A DNA stretch of 64,000 nucleotides from assembly GCF_019443125.1 (NCBI RefSeq), contig NZ_JAHYXK010000011.1, positions 1 through 64,000 of the forward strand, given 5' to 3'. This document shows positions 50,711-60,094 of this stretch, piece by piece. Position 1 is the stretch's first letter. Each line of letters starts with the position of its first letter. A program made the translations under genes and the position numbers. This DNA is from Pontibacter aydingkolensis. Its GTDB lineage: Bacteria > Bacteroidota > Bacteroidia > Cytophagales > Hymenobacteraceae. The notes below the pieces were generated by a model, which saw only the letters and a list, made by a program, of their open reading frames with translations, made no database searches and was not told the DNA's origin.

Positions 50711-52264
50711 ATGACTTCAATGTACACTTTTGACTTACCATCTAGCAGTAAGTCCATCATCAAGGTGATTGGCGTCGGGGGCGGTGGAAGCAACGCTGTT
50801 AACCACATGTATAGCCAAGGCATTAAAGATGTCGAGTTCATTATATGTAACACCGATGCACAGGCCTTAAAGAGCAGCAGCGTTCCTAATAAACTAGGAA
50901 TTGGCCAAAACCTGACAGAAGGTCTTGGAGCTGGTGCCAACCCTGAAAAAGGCAAACACGCTGCCCTTGAAAGTAAAGAGGAGATCCGCGAAATGCTGAG
51001 CTCCGATACCAAGATGGTGTTTATCACAGCTGGTATGGGCGGTGGTACCGGTACAGGTGCCGCTCCGGTTATTGCTAAAGTAGCCAAAGAACTCGGCATC
51101 CTGACGGTGGGTATCGTTACGGCACCTTTCGCTTTCGAAGGAAAGAAAAAGAAGATAGCTGCAGAAAACGGCGTGAAGGAGCTAAGCGAAAACTGCGACA
51201 CTATACTAGTGATCTTGAATGATAAGCTGCGTGAGATGTTCGGTAACCTGACTATCCGCGAGGCTTTTGCTAAGGCTGACAACGTGTTAACAACGGCAGC
51301 AAAGTCTATCGCAGAGATCATCACAGTTACTGCTGAAGTAAACGTTGACTTTGAAGACGTGAAAACTGTTATGAAAGACTCTGGCGCTGCAGTTATGGGG
51401 TCTGCAACTACAGAGGGTGAAGGCCGTGCCTTGCGTGCTGCCGAAGAAGCGCTTTCTTCTCCTTTGCTGAACAATACAGATATCCACGGTGCTCAGAAAA
51501 TCCTTCTTTCTATTATGTCTGGTGAGCAGGCTGAACTTGAGATGGACGAGTTAACCGAGATCACAGAATATATCCAGGATAAAGCCGGCCAGGAGGCTGA
51601 GGTTATCTTTGGGCATGGCATTGACTCTTCTTTGGGTCAAAGCATCCGCGTAACAGTTATCGCAACTGGTTTTGCCAGCAACTCCGATAACATCATGGAG
51701 CCAAAGAAAACCGTTTTTGACCTGGATAGCCAAAAAAAAATTGAAGTAGCTGAGCCTGCTAAAGTAGAATCTCCTGAAGTTGCAGCTTTTGTAGCAAAGC
51801 CAGTTGTTGCTCCAGTGGCAACTCCACAGGCACAGTCTCCAGCGCCATCACCTGCTCCGCAGCAGTCAATTTACGAGCAGCCGCAGCAGCCTGTACGCAG
51901 ACCTGTAGAACAGCCACAGCCACAGCGCACAATCTATACTTTAGACAGTAACTCGCAGAATGAATTCTTTGGTTCTGTTGCTAGAGACGAAGAGCGCGCG
52001 ACCAGAGAAACTGAAAGAATCGCTGAAGAGCGTGAGTTGATGCAGCGCCGTGCCGAGGAGCGCCGTGAGCGCCTTCGTATGCTAAGCTCTGAGATAACCA
52101 CTGAGGCTATTAAGGAGAAGCTGGACGTGCCTGCTTACCTGCGCCGCAATGTGTCGTTGGAGAAGGTCTCACACTCTTCTGAGCGCAACATCTCCCGCTT
52201 TAACCTTAATGATGACAATGAGATTCTTGGCGACAATCGTTTCCTGCACGATAACGTTGACTAA
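50711..52264 (+). CDS. ftsZ: Cell division GTPase FtsZ
   Basis: The tubulin-like ring protein. 517 residues, against 383 in E. coli. The GTPase core has GVGGGGSNAVNHM, the tubulin signature GMGGGTGTGAAP and the T7-loop NVDFEDVKTVM. The extra length is a long linker: a Pro/Gln-rich stretch (about 345-410) and a very charged helix (RDEERATRETERIAEERELMQRRAEERRERL). The C-terminal peptide ends LGDNRFLHDNVD, as in Bacteroidota. Last gene of the dcw cluster. Confidence 0.97.
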   Translation: MTSMYTFDLPSSSKSIIKVIGVGGGGSNAVNHMYSQGIKDVEFIICNTDAQALKSSSVPNKLGIGQNLTEGLGAGANPEKGKHAALESKEEIREMLSSDTKMVFITAGMGGGTGTGAAPVIAKVAKELGILTVGIVTAPFAFEGKKKKIAAENGVKELSENCDTILVILNDKLREMFGNLTIREAFAKADNVLTTAAKSIAEIITVTAEVNVDFEDVKTVMKDSGAAVMGSATTEGEGRALRAAEEALSSPLLNNTDIHGAQKILLSIMSGEQAELEMDELTEITEYIQDKAGQEAEVIFGHGIDSSLGQSIRVTVIATGFASNSDNIMEPKKTVFDLDSQKKIEVAEPAKVESPEVAAFVAKPVVAPVATPQAQSPAPSPAPQQSIYEQPQQPVRRPVEQPQPQRTIYTLDSNSQNEFFGSVARDEERATRETERIAEERELMQRRAEERRERLRMLSSEITTEAIKEKLDVPAYLRRNVSLEKVSHSSERNISRFNLNDDNEILGDNRFLHDNVD

Positions 52265-52277
52265 GTAACACCTCAAG

Positions 52278-52325
52278 TATAAAAGTAAAAGGGCCGCTGA
52301 TACAAGCGGCCCTTTTACTTTTATA
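52278..52325 (+). terminator. Terminator of the dcw cluster, 21-bp stem
   Basis: 52278-52298 pairs perfectly with 52305-52325 (core AGGGCCGCT/AGCGGCCCT), followed by six T (52326-52331 region). Confidence 0.9.
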
Positions 52326-52330
52326 TTTTT

Positions 52331-52345
52331 TATACTTTAAGTATA
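52331..52345. repeat. Head-to-head pair of the TATACTT heptamer
   Basis: TATACTT-T-AAGTATA is a perfect 15-base palindrome in the space between the converging ftsZ and FMN reductase genes. Another TATACTT starts at about 52361. Confidence 0.7.
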
Positions 52346-52365
52346 GATTTTACACTTTGCTATAC

Positions 52366-52890
52366 TTAAAACCTGATAAACTGGTCTACATGCTGCTCCA
52401 ACAGCTCCTGATAAAGTTCGTTTGTTAACTTTACTCCATCAAAGTTCTTTTCAATGTGTGCGAATTTTGGCTTCATAGCCATAATGTGCATCCCTAGGTA
52501 ATTAAGTATATCTGTCAGGTGGCTTAACGATAAGCCGCTGCCTTGCATGCCTGATGATATACCTAATAAAGCACCCTTCTTATCCCTGAATGTGTTAGGA
52601 TATTCCAGTCCGTCGATGAATGCTTTTAGCACTCCAGGGAAAGAGGAATTATACTCCGGTACTACAAATACGAACTTATCTGACGAGGCAATCATATTTG
52701 CTAACTTGTTAAATGACTTATTCTTTCCAATGTTATCGTAAAGGGCAGATGTTGTAAAGTCGGCAGGCAGCTCAGCAAGATCAAGTATCTGGTAAGTGAT
52801 GTTTCTTTTAGATAATAGATCTGCATATATGTTTACGACAGCTCTTGAGTTTGATTCAGGGCGGTTTGTGCCGGATATTAATGTGATCAT
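52366..52890 (-). CDS. NADPH-dependent FMN reductase family protein
   Basis: 174-residue flavodoxin-fold protein. ISGTNRPESNSRAVV is the phosphate loop for FMN, FVVPEYNSSFPGVLKAFIDGL is the conserved PEYN flavin-binding motif, and LGISSGMQGSG completes the site. Such proteins reduce FMN, quinones or azo dyes with NAD(P)H. No neighbour points to a particular substrate; the dcw and sdh operons on the two sides are unrelated. Confidence 0.85.
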   Translation of the reverse strand: MITLISGTNRPESNSRAVVNIYADLLSKRNITYQILDLAELPADFTTSALYDNIGKNKSFNKLANMIASSDKFVFVVPEYNSSFPGVLKAFIDGLEYPNTFRDKKGALLGISSGMQGSGLSLSHLTDILNYLGMHIMAMKPKFAHIEKNFDGVKLTNELYQELLEQHVDQFIRF

Positions 52891-52975
52891 TATATAGTAT
52901 TGCGTTTATGCTTGCTTAACAAGTTAACTCTGCTAAGGTTATACTTGCTGCTAGTATACGGTATATGTTAAAAAA

Positions 52976-53012
52976 GAAAAAGGCGAGGAGCTATAGCCGC
53001 CTCGCCTTTTAT
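52976..53012 (-). terminator. Terminator of the sdh operon
   Basis: AAAAGGCGAGG (52978-52988) pairs with CCTCGCCTTTT (53000-53010); the minus strand continues with a T-rich tract. Confidence 0.85.
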
Positions 53013-53028
53013 ATAGTAGCTATGAGGT

Positions 53029-53814
53029 TTAAGCCAGGTTCTCAGACGTTAGTCTGGCGCCCAGATATTCTCTGTTCAGCATGGCGATGTTCTCTAAAGA
53101 GATACCAACCGGGCATTCTGCTGCACAGGCTCCTGTGTTTGAGCATGCACCGAATCCTTCGATATCCATTTGCGCAACCATGTTCTCAGCACGTGTTTTA
53201 CGCTCTGTTTTACCTTGTGGCAACATAGCCATCTGAGATACTTTAGCTGACACAAACAGCATAGCAGAAGCGTTTTTACAAGCAGCTACACAGGCGCCAC
53301 AACCAATACAGGTAGCCGCATCAAAAGCTTTGTCAGCAATTGATTTCGGGATTGGAATTTCATTAGCATCCGGTACACCACCTGTATTTACAGAGATATA
53401 ACCACCAGCCTGCTGGATACGGTCAAACGCAGAGCGGTCTACAATCAAATCTTTATGCACCGGGAAAGCAGCGGCTCTCCAGGGCTCGATTGTGATCGTG
53501 TCGCCGTGGCTGAAGTGGCGCATGTGCAGTTGGCAAGTAGTAGTGCCACGCTCCGGGCCATGCGCACGGCCGTTAATAAATAAGCTACACATACCACAGA
53601 TACCTTCGCGGCAATCATGGTCAAAAGCGATTGGTTCTTCGCCTTTGCGCAGCAAGTCTTCGTTTAAAACGTCCAGCATCTCCAGGAAAGACATGTCAGG
53701 AGAAATGCCCACAACAGGATATGTTACCATGGAACCTGCTGAGTTTCTATCTTTTTGGCGCCAAACCTTCAGCGTAAGGTCCATCGGTTTAGCATTTGGA
53801 TTACTTCCAGCCAT
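53029..53814 (-). CDS. sdhB: Succinate dehydrogenase/fumarate reductase iron-sulfur subunit
   Basis: 261 residues carrying the three clusters that pass electrons from SdhA to the membrane quinone. The [2Fe-2S] ligands are in [15 protein letters not shown] and the later [23 protein letters not shown] and the last group [15 protein letters not shown] hold the [4Fe-4S] and [3Fe-4S] clusters. Last gene of sdhCAB. An inverted-repeat spacer separates it from sdhA. Confidence 0.96.
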   Translation of the reverse strand: MAGSNPNAKPMDLTLKVWRQKDRNSAGSMVTYPVVGISPDMSFLEMLDVLNEDLLRKGEEPIAFDHDCREGICGMCSLFINGRAHGPERGTTTCQLHMRHFSHGDTITIEPWRAAAFPVHKDLIVDRSAFDRIQQAGGYISVNTGGVPDANEIPIPKSIADKAFDAATCIGCGACVAACKNASAMLFVSAKVSQMAMLPQGKTERKTRAENMVAQMDIEGFGACSNTGACAAECPVGISLENIAMLNREYLGARLTSENLA

Positions 53815-53907
53815 TTTTTTATTAATTACGAATTAAGAATTATGAATTAAGAATTTTAAATCGTCTGTTTTCAGATCCATTACTCATTCTTAATTATTAA
53901 TTAATCA
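53815..53907 (-). repeat. Intergenic inverted-repeat element, AATTAAG type, between sdhA and sdhB
   Basis: AATTAAGAAT at 53831-53840 is the exact complement of ATTCTTAATT at 53886-53895. Iterated AATTAAGAATTA units fill the spacer from the sdhA stop to about 6 bases before the sdhB ATG. 17 bases (53823-53839) are identical to the element before crtY. Confidence 0.7.
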
Positions 53908-55842
53908 TTACTTATAGCTACGCTGCGTTAGCTTCACATTCTCGAACTTCAGTTCTTCTTTGTGCAGCACAGGCTCGTTGCCTACACCTGTAAACTCCCA
54001 GGCCGCAACATAAGCAAAGTTCTCATCATCGCGCAGAGCTTCGTTTTCAGGGGTTTGGTACTCCTCACGGAAGTGGCCACCACATGATTCGTTTCTGTGC
54101 AGCGCATCGTCTACCATCAGTTCGCCTAGTTCTAAGAAGTCGGCAACGCGGTAAGCTTTCTCCAAAGTCTGGTTCAACTCTTCGTTCACTCCGGTTACTT
54201 TTACGTCTCTCCAGAACTCATCGCGTAGCTTACGAATCTCCTGTTTTGCAAATTTCAGGCCTTCAGCATTACGAGCCATACCACAGTAATCCCACATGAT
54301 CAGGCCAAGAGCCTTATGGAAATCGTCTACTGTACGGGTACCGTTGATGCTCAGCAGTTGGTTGTTTTTGGCGATAACCTCAGCCTCTGCTTCTTTAAAG
54401 GCAGGATGGTCTGTACTTACTTTGTCGTAAGGAGTTTGCGCCAGATAGTCACCAATAGTATAAGGTATCACGAAGTAACCATCAGCAAGACCCTGCATCA
54501 GGGCAGATGCACCTAAGCGGTTAGCGCCGTGGTCAGAGAAGTTACACTCGCCGGTTGCGTATAAGCCAGGGATGTTGGTCATCAGGTTATAGTCAACCCA
54601 AAGGCCACCCATCGTATAGTGTACAGCCGGGTAAATACGCATTGGTCTTTCGTATGGGTTCTCGTCTGTGATCTTTGCATACATCTCAAACAGGTTGCCA
54701 TACTTAGCTGCAATAGCAGGCTGGCCTTCACGCTTGATCGCATCAGCAAAATCAAGGTATACAGCAAGACCAGAAGCACCCACACCACGACCTTCGTCGC
54801 ATACCAGCTTGGCATTGCGAGATGCTACGTCGCGCGGTACCAGGTTGCCAAATGCAGGATACTTACGCTCCAGGTAGTAATCGCGGTCAGCCTCAGCAAT
54901 ATCGTTAACAGTGATCTCGCCTTTTCTCAGCCTTTCAGCAATTTCTTTTGTTTTAGGCACCCAAACACGGCCATCGTTACGCAACGACTCAGACATAAGC
55001 GTTAGCTTAGACTGGTAATCGCCTGATACCGGGATACAGGTTGGGTGAATCTGTGTATAGCACGGGTTAGCGAACAAAGCACCTTTTTTGTGTGCTCTCC
55101 AGGCTGCCGTCGCGTTAGAGCCCATTGCGTTGGTAGAAAGGAAGAATACGTTACCATAACCGCCTGTTGCCAATACAACCGCATGTGCGCTATGCGACTC
55201 GATCTTACCTGTGATAAGGTTACGAACCACAATACCACGCGCTTTGCCATCAACCATTACAAGGTCAAGCATTTCGGTGCGCGGGTACATTTTTACTTTA
55301 CCGTAAGCTATCTGGCGGTTAAGCGCAGAGTATGCGCCTAGAAGCAGCTGCTGTCCGGTTTGGCCACGGGCATAGAACGTACGCGACACCTGAGCGCCAC
55401 CGAACGAACGGTTAGCAAGCAGGCCACCATACTCACGGGCAAAAGGAACACCCTGAGCTACGCACTGGTCAATGATGTTGACAGACACCTGTGCCAGGCG
55501 ATAAACGTTTGCCTCACGTGCACGGTAGTCACCACCTTTAACAGTGTCGTAGAACAAACGAAAAATGGAGTCGCCGTCGTTCTGATAGTTTTTAGCAGCG
55601 TTGATACCACCCTGTGCAGCAATAGAGTGCGCACGGCGCGGAGAGTCCTGAAAGCAGAATGCTTTTACATTATAGCCAAGCTCACCGAAGGTAGCGGCGG
55701 CAGAAGCGCCAGCCAGACCAGTACCAACAACAATAATATCGTATTTACGCTTGTTAGCCGGGTTTACCAGCTTCACATTAAATTTATGCTTATCCCACTT
55801 TTCAGCTAAGTTGCCTTCCGGGATTTTAGAATCTAGTATCAT
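53908..55842 (-). CDS. sdhA: Succinate dehydrogenase/fumarate reductase flavoprotein subunit
   Basis: 644 residues. It oxidises succinate to fumarate with covalent [24 protein letters not shown] is the dinucleotide fold. [15 protein letters not shown] contains the FAD-linked His. HPTCIPVSG, the [19 protein letters not shown] segment (here [17 protein letters not shown]) and [17 protein letters not shown] are active-site or FAD parts. Length and lack of an E. coli-like C-terminus fit the SdhABC (class B) enzymes of Bacteroidota and epsilonproteobacteria. Confidence 0.96.
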   Translation of the reverse strand: MILDSKIPEGNLAEKWDKHKFNVKLVNPANKRKYDIIVVGTGLAGASAAATFGELGYNVKAFCFQDSPRRAHSIAAQGGINAAKNYQNDGDSIFRLFYDTVKGGDYRAREANVYRLAQVSVNIIDQCVAQGVPFAREYGGLLANRSFGGAQVSRTFYARGQTGQQLLLGAYSALNRQIAYGKVKMYPRTEMLDLVMVDGKARGIVVRNLITGKIESHSAHAVVLATGGYGNVFFLSTNAMGSNATAAWRAHKKGALFANPCYTQIHPTCIPVSGDYQSKLTLMSESLRNDGRVWVPKTKEIAERLRKGEITVNDIAEADRDYYLERKYPAFGNLVPRDVASRNAKLVCDEGRGVGASGLAVYLDFADAIKREGQPAIAAKYGNLFEMYAKITDENPYERPMRIYPAVHYTMGGLWVDYNLMTNIPGLYATGECNFSDHGANRLGASALMQGLADGYFVIPYTIGDYLAQTPYDKVSTDHPAFKEAEAEVIAKNNQLLSINGTRTVDDFHKALGLIMWDYCGMARNAEGLKFAKQEIRKLRDEFWRDVKVTGVNEELNQTLEKAYRVADFLELGELMVDDALHRNESCGGHFREEYQTPENEALRDDENFAYVAAWEFTGVGNEPVLHKEELKFENVKLTQRSYK

Positions 55843-55862
55843 AGTAAACTATATCAGTTTAA

Positions 55863-56549
55863 TTATAACTCAAAGAAAAAGAAGAAGTATAGCGGAATGA
55901 TAGCAAATCCCAGGCAAATGATAACAGAGAAAGCGTAACCGAACTTCTGGATAAATGGCGTATACTTTTTGTGCGTAAGGCCAAGCGACTGGAACGCGCT
56001 CTGGAAACCATGAATCAGGTGGTAAGCCAGTGCAACCATAGCCAAAACATAGATGGCAACATACCACCAGATCTGAAACGACTGAACTACTTTAATGTAC
56101 AGGTTATCATACTCCACGTTCTCTACCACAATTGGGTCCAGACCACCGAAACGAGCCGGTACAAAGAAGTTCCACAGGTGGATAATCAAAAACACAAGTA
56201 TAACTGTGCCCAGCAATCCCATGTTACGGGAAGACCATGTGCTGTTTTCCTGTGGGTGGTTGTTTGCATAACCTACCGGGCGAGATGCTTTATTGCGGCG
56301 TGTTAGTGCAATTGCATCATATATATGGAAAAGGAATCCTAGCAGCAGGACAATTTCCATGGTGCGGATAATAGGGTTGTTTCCCATAAAATGAGAATAA
56401 ACGTTGAAGGCTGCGCCTCCGTCATCCTTAAAAAGCTGCAGGTTACCAACCAGGTGGACCACCAGGAAAGAGATCAGGAAAAGACCCGTGATCGACATGA
56501 TGATCTTGCGTCCGATTGTACTGGAAAACGTTTTAGTAAACCAATTCAT
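55863..56549 (-). CDS. sdhC: Succinate dehydrogenase cytochrome b subunit
   Basis: 228 residues with five TM helices (about 17-37, 62-80, 112-133, 160-180, 200-222). Conserved His for two hemes b lie in FLVVHLVGNLQLF, GFLFHIYDAIAL, LIIHLWNF and YHLIHGFQSAF. This single five-helix anchor with two hemes is the class B type (Bacillus, Wolinella), with quinone reduction tied to the membrane. First gene of sdhCAB. The promoter lies just upstream. Confidence 0.94.
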   Translation of the reverse strand: MNWFTKTFSSTIGRKIIMSITGLFLISFLVVHLVGNLQLFKDDGGAAFNVYSHFMGNNPIIRTMEIVLLLGFLFHIYDAIALTRRNKASRPVGYANNHPQENSTWSSRNMGLLGTVILVFLIIHLWNFFVPARFGGLDPIVVENVEYDNLYIKVVQSFQIWWYVAIYVLAMVALAYHLIHGFQSAFQSLGLTHKKYTPFIQKFGYAFSVIICLGFAIIPLYFFFFFEL

Positions 56550-56592
56550 CTGTATTAGTTATAGGTTAATTAATGATGCGATTTTAATCTCT

Positions 56593-56623
56593 CAAAGGTA
56601 CTAGCGCACCATTTATAAAACAA
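56593..56623 (-). promoter_or_regulatory. sdhCAB promoter
   Basis: On the minus strand TTG (56623-56621), a 20-base spacer and TACCTTTG (56600-56593) match the Bacteroidota promoter consensus. The predicted RNA start is about 37 bases before the sdhC ATG. Confidence 0.7.
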
Positions 56624-56774
56624 TTTTAGGTTAATATTTTGAATCAATCTAAATTGGAATGCGTAGGACAAAAAACCTTTACTATGTAAACCTGCTTTTC
56701 TTCCATTTGTTGATAATAAAATCAAAGTTTTTTAGTTTACTTTATAACTGATTATACCGCCAAACCTAAGATAT

Positions 56775-59552
56775 ATGCCAAAAAGTTTACGCAAATGGTA
56801 TCTGCTGCATGGTGGTCTGTTGTGGGTGTTGATATTGTTGTTGGGAGCTTTAACTGAAGCACAGGCTACGCACATAAGAGCAGGAGATATTACTGCCAAG
56901 CGGGATACTACACCCAATCCGAACCCGCTACGCTTCTTCTTCACCATGAAAATCTATACTGATGCACCTTCCAACGCAGAGGATCCTACGGTGCAAATTT
57001 CTACTGGTGTCGCAAATCAATTTATTACGGTGCCCCGCATTGGACCGGAAATACCGGTTGGGGATCCTGCTGACCAGGTAAATGTAGCCATTTATAAATG
57101 GGAGTATACGTATCCTGCCCCAGGAACTTATGTTGTTTCCTGGACTGGTGTTAATCGTAACCCTAATATCCTGAACATGGCTCCGCCTTCAGATCAGGTT
57201 ACCTTTTACATCTCCACCACTATTAACATTAACCCGCTTCGTGGTTTTAACAGCACACCTGTGCTTACGGTGGCCCCTGTGGACCTCGCCGCAGTGGGCC
57301 GTATTTATGTACATAACCCAGGAGCCTTCGATGCAGATGGTGATAGCCTGGCTTTTAAATTAAGAGTGCCGCAACAACGTGGCGGCGCAACCGGAACAAT
57401 AGGCAATGTGCCTGGCTACGTGCTGCCTAACCTTTATGCAGGAGGCTGTGCGAGGGCTTCGGGCACGGGGAGCTCCATTCTCACCCTGGACGTGCTTACC
57501 GGACAACTGGTCTGGGACGTGCCCTGTATCAAGGGTGAGTATAACGTGGCATTTGTCGTAGAGGAGTGGCGTGTGTCGGCTAATGGGGCAATTAAAATCG
57601 GCGAGGTGGTACGCGATATGCAAATTATTGTGAAAGAAACGCCAAATCGGCCTCCAAAGCTCGCACCGAAGGATACCTGTGTTGTAGCCGGTACTATACT
57701 GAACGGCATTATCCGGGCCACGGATCCGGACGGTGACTTTATAAGGCTTACGGCCACCGGCGGTATTATACCGCCAGCCACCTTTAGCCAGACAGTAAAT
57801 ACCGCAGGTGCTGCTACAGGAGCATTCAGATGGTCTACTACCTGCTCTGATGTGCGTGAACGCCCTTACCAGGTTATCTTTAAGGCAGAGGACGTACGCC
57901 CACCGAACGAGACAAAACTGGCAGACCTGCAACCCTGGAACATTACCGTGGTGGGGCCGCCGCCTCAAAACCTTGCCGCTACTGTTTCTAACAGAACGGC
58001 TACAATAACCTGGGACTCATACATCTGCCAGAATGCCTCTACTATCCGTATTTACCGGCGCGAGGGACCTTCAGGCTTTGTGCCGGATGCTTGCCAAACG
58101 GGTGTGCCTGCCAGCACAGGATATGTGCTGATAGCGGAGGTAAAAGCCAGTGAGACCTCTTACACAGACAACAACAACGGCGCCGGCCTGAAAGCCGGGG
58201 CAGAATATTGTTATATTATTTATGCTGAGTTTCCGGGCCCGGCTAGGGGTAAGAGTATTGCCTCCAATGAGACTTGTATTACCGTTGAGCAGGATATACC
58301 TTACCTGACCAATGTAACCGTAGACCAGACAGATGCAACTAATGGCCGGATAATCGTGAAATGGACACAGCCACGGGATGTGTCGAGATTAACACAACCG
58401 CTGGAGTACCGCCTTTACCGCAAGGAAGGTATGCAGACAGGAGCAGGTTTTACAGAAGTGAAACGTACCCGTAATATGGCTGACACTACCTTTACAGATC
58501 AGGGACTTAACACAGTTGAGAAAGCGTACCGTTACAGACTGGAGTTTTACCAGGCACCAACTGCCGGAGCTCAGCCTACCGAGTTGCGCGACAGTTCAGA
58601 GGCATCCAGTGTGTTCCTCACGCTTACCCCGTCTGCAGGCGACCAGAAGGAGATCAAACTGGACTGGACCTACAGCGTGCCATGGCAAAATGAAGTGCGC
58701 AGGCACTTAATATACAGGCAAATAAACGGTACTTTTACCCTGATAGACAGTGTGACTGCAACAGCTACCAGCGGAACATATACTGACCGTGGTACATTTG
58801 GCGGCACAGAGCTGATGCGGGGCGTAGAATACTGCTACTATGTGCAAACAGTAGGAGCCTACGATATAAAAGACGTGCCAGCGCCGTTACGCAACAACAG
58901 TCAGCAGGTATGCGCAGCATTGCCTAAAATTGTGTGCGCGCCTGTGTTAAGTATCGAGCAGCTGGATTGCGCCGCCTTCAGCCAGAACCCTACGCAGCCG
59001 CCCTACCAGAACCTGCTTTCGTGGGTGCCGCAGATCACCGGGGACTGCACCGACGAGATTGATTTTTACACGGTATACTTCAAGCCGACGGACGACGCCG
59101 AGTACGTTAAGTTAGCCACGACCAAAGAAACTACCTTTGCTCATACAGGGCTTCAGTCGTTTGCCGGGTGCTACGTGGTGACGGCCACCGACCTGCTGGG
59201 GCGCGAGAGCCCGGTGAGCAACGAGGTATGCAACGACAACTGCATCACCTTCATCCTGCCAAACATCATCACCCCGAACGGCGACGGGCTCAACGACGTG
59301 TTCCGCCCCGACAAGCGGGCCGCCTTCATCAAGAGCATGAAGTTCAAGGTGTTCAACCGCTGGGGCGTGCAGGTGTTCGAGAAAACGGCCACCACCGGCG
59401 ACGACGTGTTCATTAACTGGCGCGGGGTGGATAACGATGGCAACCGCCTGAACGACGGCGTTTACTACTATGAGGCGGAGGTAGAGTTCTTTACCAGAAA
59501 CCCGGCTGATTCGCGCAAAAAGTATAAAGGCTGGGTAGAGATAGTCCGATAA
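56775..59552 (+). CDS. Large secreted surface protein with T9SS type B (gliding-motility C-terminal) sorting domain
   Basis: 925 residues. A signal peptide (LLWVLILLLGALTEAQA) is followed by HIRAGDITAKRDTTPNP, typical of gliding-associated surface proteins. Ig- or cadherin-like segments span residues 30-400 (DADGDSLAFKL, RATDPDGDFIRLTA), and fibronectin III-like domains run from 400 to 810 (YLTNVTVDQTDATNGRIIVKWTQP). The C-terminal about 90 residues (NIITPNGDGLNDVF ... FNRWGVQVFE ... DGVYYYEAEV ... KKYKGWVEIVR) are the type B (CHU-like) sorting domain. The DNA of this last part is much richer in GC than the rest. Confidence 0.88.
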   Translation: MPKSLRKWYLLHGGLLWVLILLLGALTEAQATHIRAGDITAKRDTTPNPNPLRFFFTMKIYTDAPSNAEDPTVQISTGVANQFITVPRIGPEIPVGDPADQVNVAIYKWEYTYPAPGTYVVSWTGVNRNPNILNMAPPSDQVTFYISTTININPLRGFNSTPVLTVAPVDLAAVGRIYVHNPGAFDADGDSLAFKLRVPQQRGGATGTIGNVPGYVLPNLYAGGCARASGTGSSILTLDVLTGQLVWDVPCIKGEYNVAFVVEEWRVSANGAIKIGEVVRDMQIIVKETPNRPPKLAPKDTCVVAGTILNGIIRATDPDGDFIRLTATGGIIPPATFSQTVNTAGAATGAFRWSTTCSDVRERPYQVIFKAEDVRPPNETKLADLQPWNITVVGPPPQNLAATVSNRTATITWDSYICQNASTIRIYRREGPSGFVPDACQTGVPASTGYVLIAEVKASETSYTDNNNGAGLKAGAEYCYIIYAEFPGPARGKSIASNETCITVEQDIPYLTNVTVDQTDATNGRIIVKWTQPRDVSRLTQPLEYRLYRKEGMQTGAGFTEVKRTRNMADTTFTDQGLNTVEKAYRYRLEFYQAPTAGAQPTELRDSSEASSVFLTLTPSAGDQKEIKLDWTYSVPWQNEVRRHLIYRQINGTFTLIDSVTATATSGTYTDRGTFGGTELMRGVEYCYYVQTVGAYDIKDVPAPLRNNSQQVCAALPKIVCAPVLSIEQLDCAAFSQNPTQPPYQNLLSWVPQITGDCTDEIDFYTVYFKPTDDAEYVKLATTKETTFAHTGLQSFAGCYVVTATDLLGRESPVSNEVCNDNCITFILPNIITPNGDGLNDVFRPDKRAAFIKSMKFKVFNRWGVQVFEKTATTGDDVFINWRGVDNDGNRLNDGVYYYEAEVEFFTRNPADSRKKYKGWVEIVR

Positions 59553-59555
59553 TAC

Positions 59556-59984
59556 ATGATTTTAGAAAATATAGAAGAGCTTAGCAAAAGAGCCATCGTG
59601 TTTTACGATGGCTCTTGCGGCTTTTGTCAGGCGAGCGTTCAATTTTTACTAAAGTATAATAAAAAACAGGATTTATACTTTTCTGCCCTGCAATCCGATG
59701 TTTTGCAATCACTTGTTCCGGATGCTCAACTACCTGAACCGCTGCCGGATTCCATACTTTTTTGGGAAGGCGGAAAATTATACACAGAATCGGAAGCTGC
59801 ATTGCGCATAACGCGGCATCTCAATTTTCCGCTTTCTATACTTTACTATTTCCGGTTTATTCCTTTATCTTTCCGTGATTTTGTGTACCGCTTTATAGCC
59901 AGGCACCGCTACAGCATTGCAGGCCGCACCGACAGCTGTATGTTGCCAAGCCCAGCACAGCGAGCCAGGTTTTTAGAGTTTTGA
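59556..59984 (+). CDS. DCC-family thiol-disulfide oxidoreductase (DUF393)
   Basis: 142 residues. The family mark DGSCGFC with the CxxC-type pair (Cys22, Cys25) is at the N-terminus (IVFYDGSCGFCQASVQFLLKY). LYFSALQSD, SILFWEGGKLYTESEAAL and RFIPLSFRDFVYRFIARHRY are the other typical parts. DCC proteins have a thioredoxin-like fold; their substrates are unknown. It starts 3 bases after the surface protein and probably shares its mRNA. Confidence 0.85.
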   Translation: MILENIEELSKRAIVFYDGSCGFCQASVQFLLKYNKKQDLYFSALQSDVLQSLVPDAQLPEPLPDSILFWEGGKLYTESEAALRITRHLNFPLSILYYFRFIPLSFRDFVYRFIARHRYSIAGRTDSCMLPSPAQRARFLEF

Positions 59985-60094
59985 TTGTTAGTTGTTCTGA
60001 TAAAGTATAATGTTTTGTATACGCAGCAACCAATCTTTAGCGATTAAGCAATTTAACAATCAACAATTAGCAATTAACAATCAAATAATATAGA
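59985..60094 (+). repeat. Intergenic inverted-repeat element, CAATTAACAATC type, before fabD
   Basis: TTGATTGTTA (59981-59990) at the upstream stop codon is the exact complement of TAACAATCAA (60075-60084). Iterated AACAATCAACAATTAGCAATT units lie next to the fabD start (60047-60084). Confidence 0.65.

Noticed and set aside
57360..57968. 202-residue minus-strand frame in the large surface protein gene
   Set aside because: Antisense shadow without a recognisable start region or motif; the sense gene is continuous across it.
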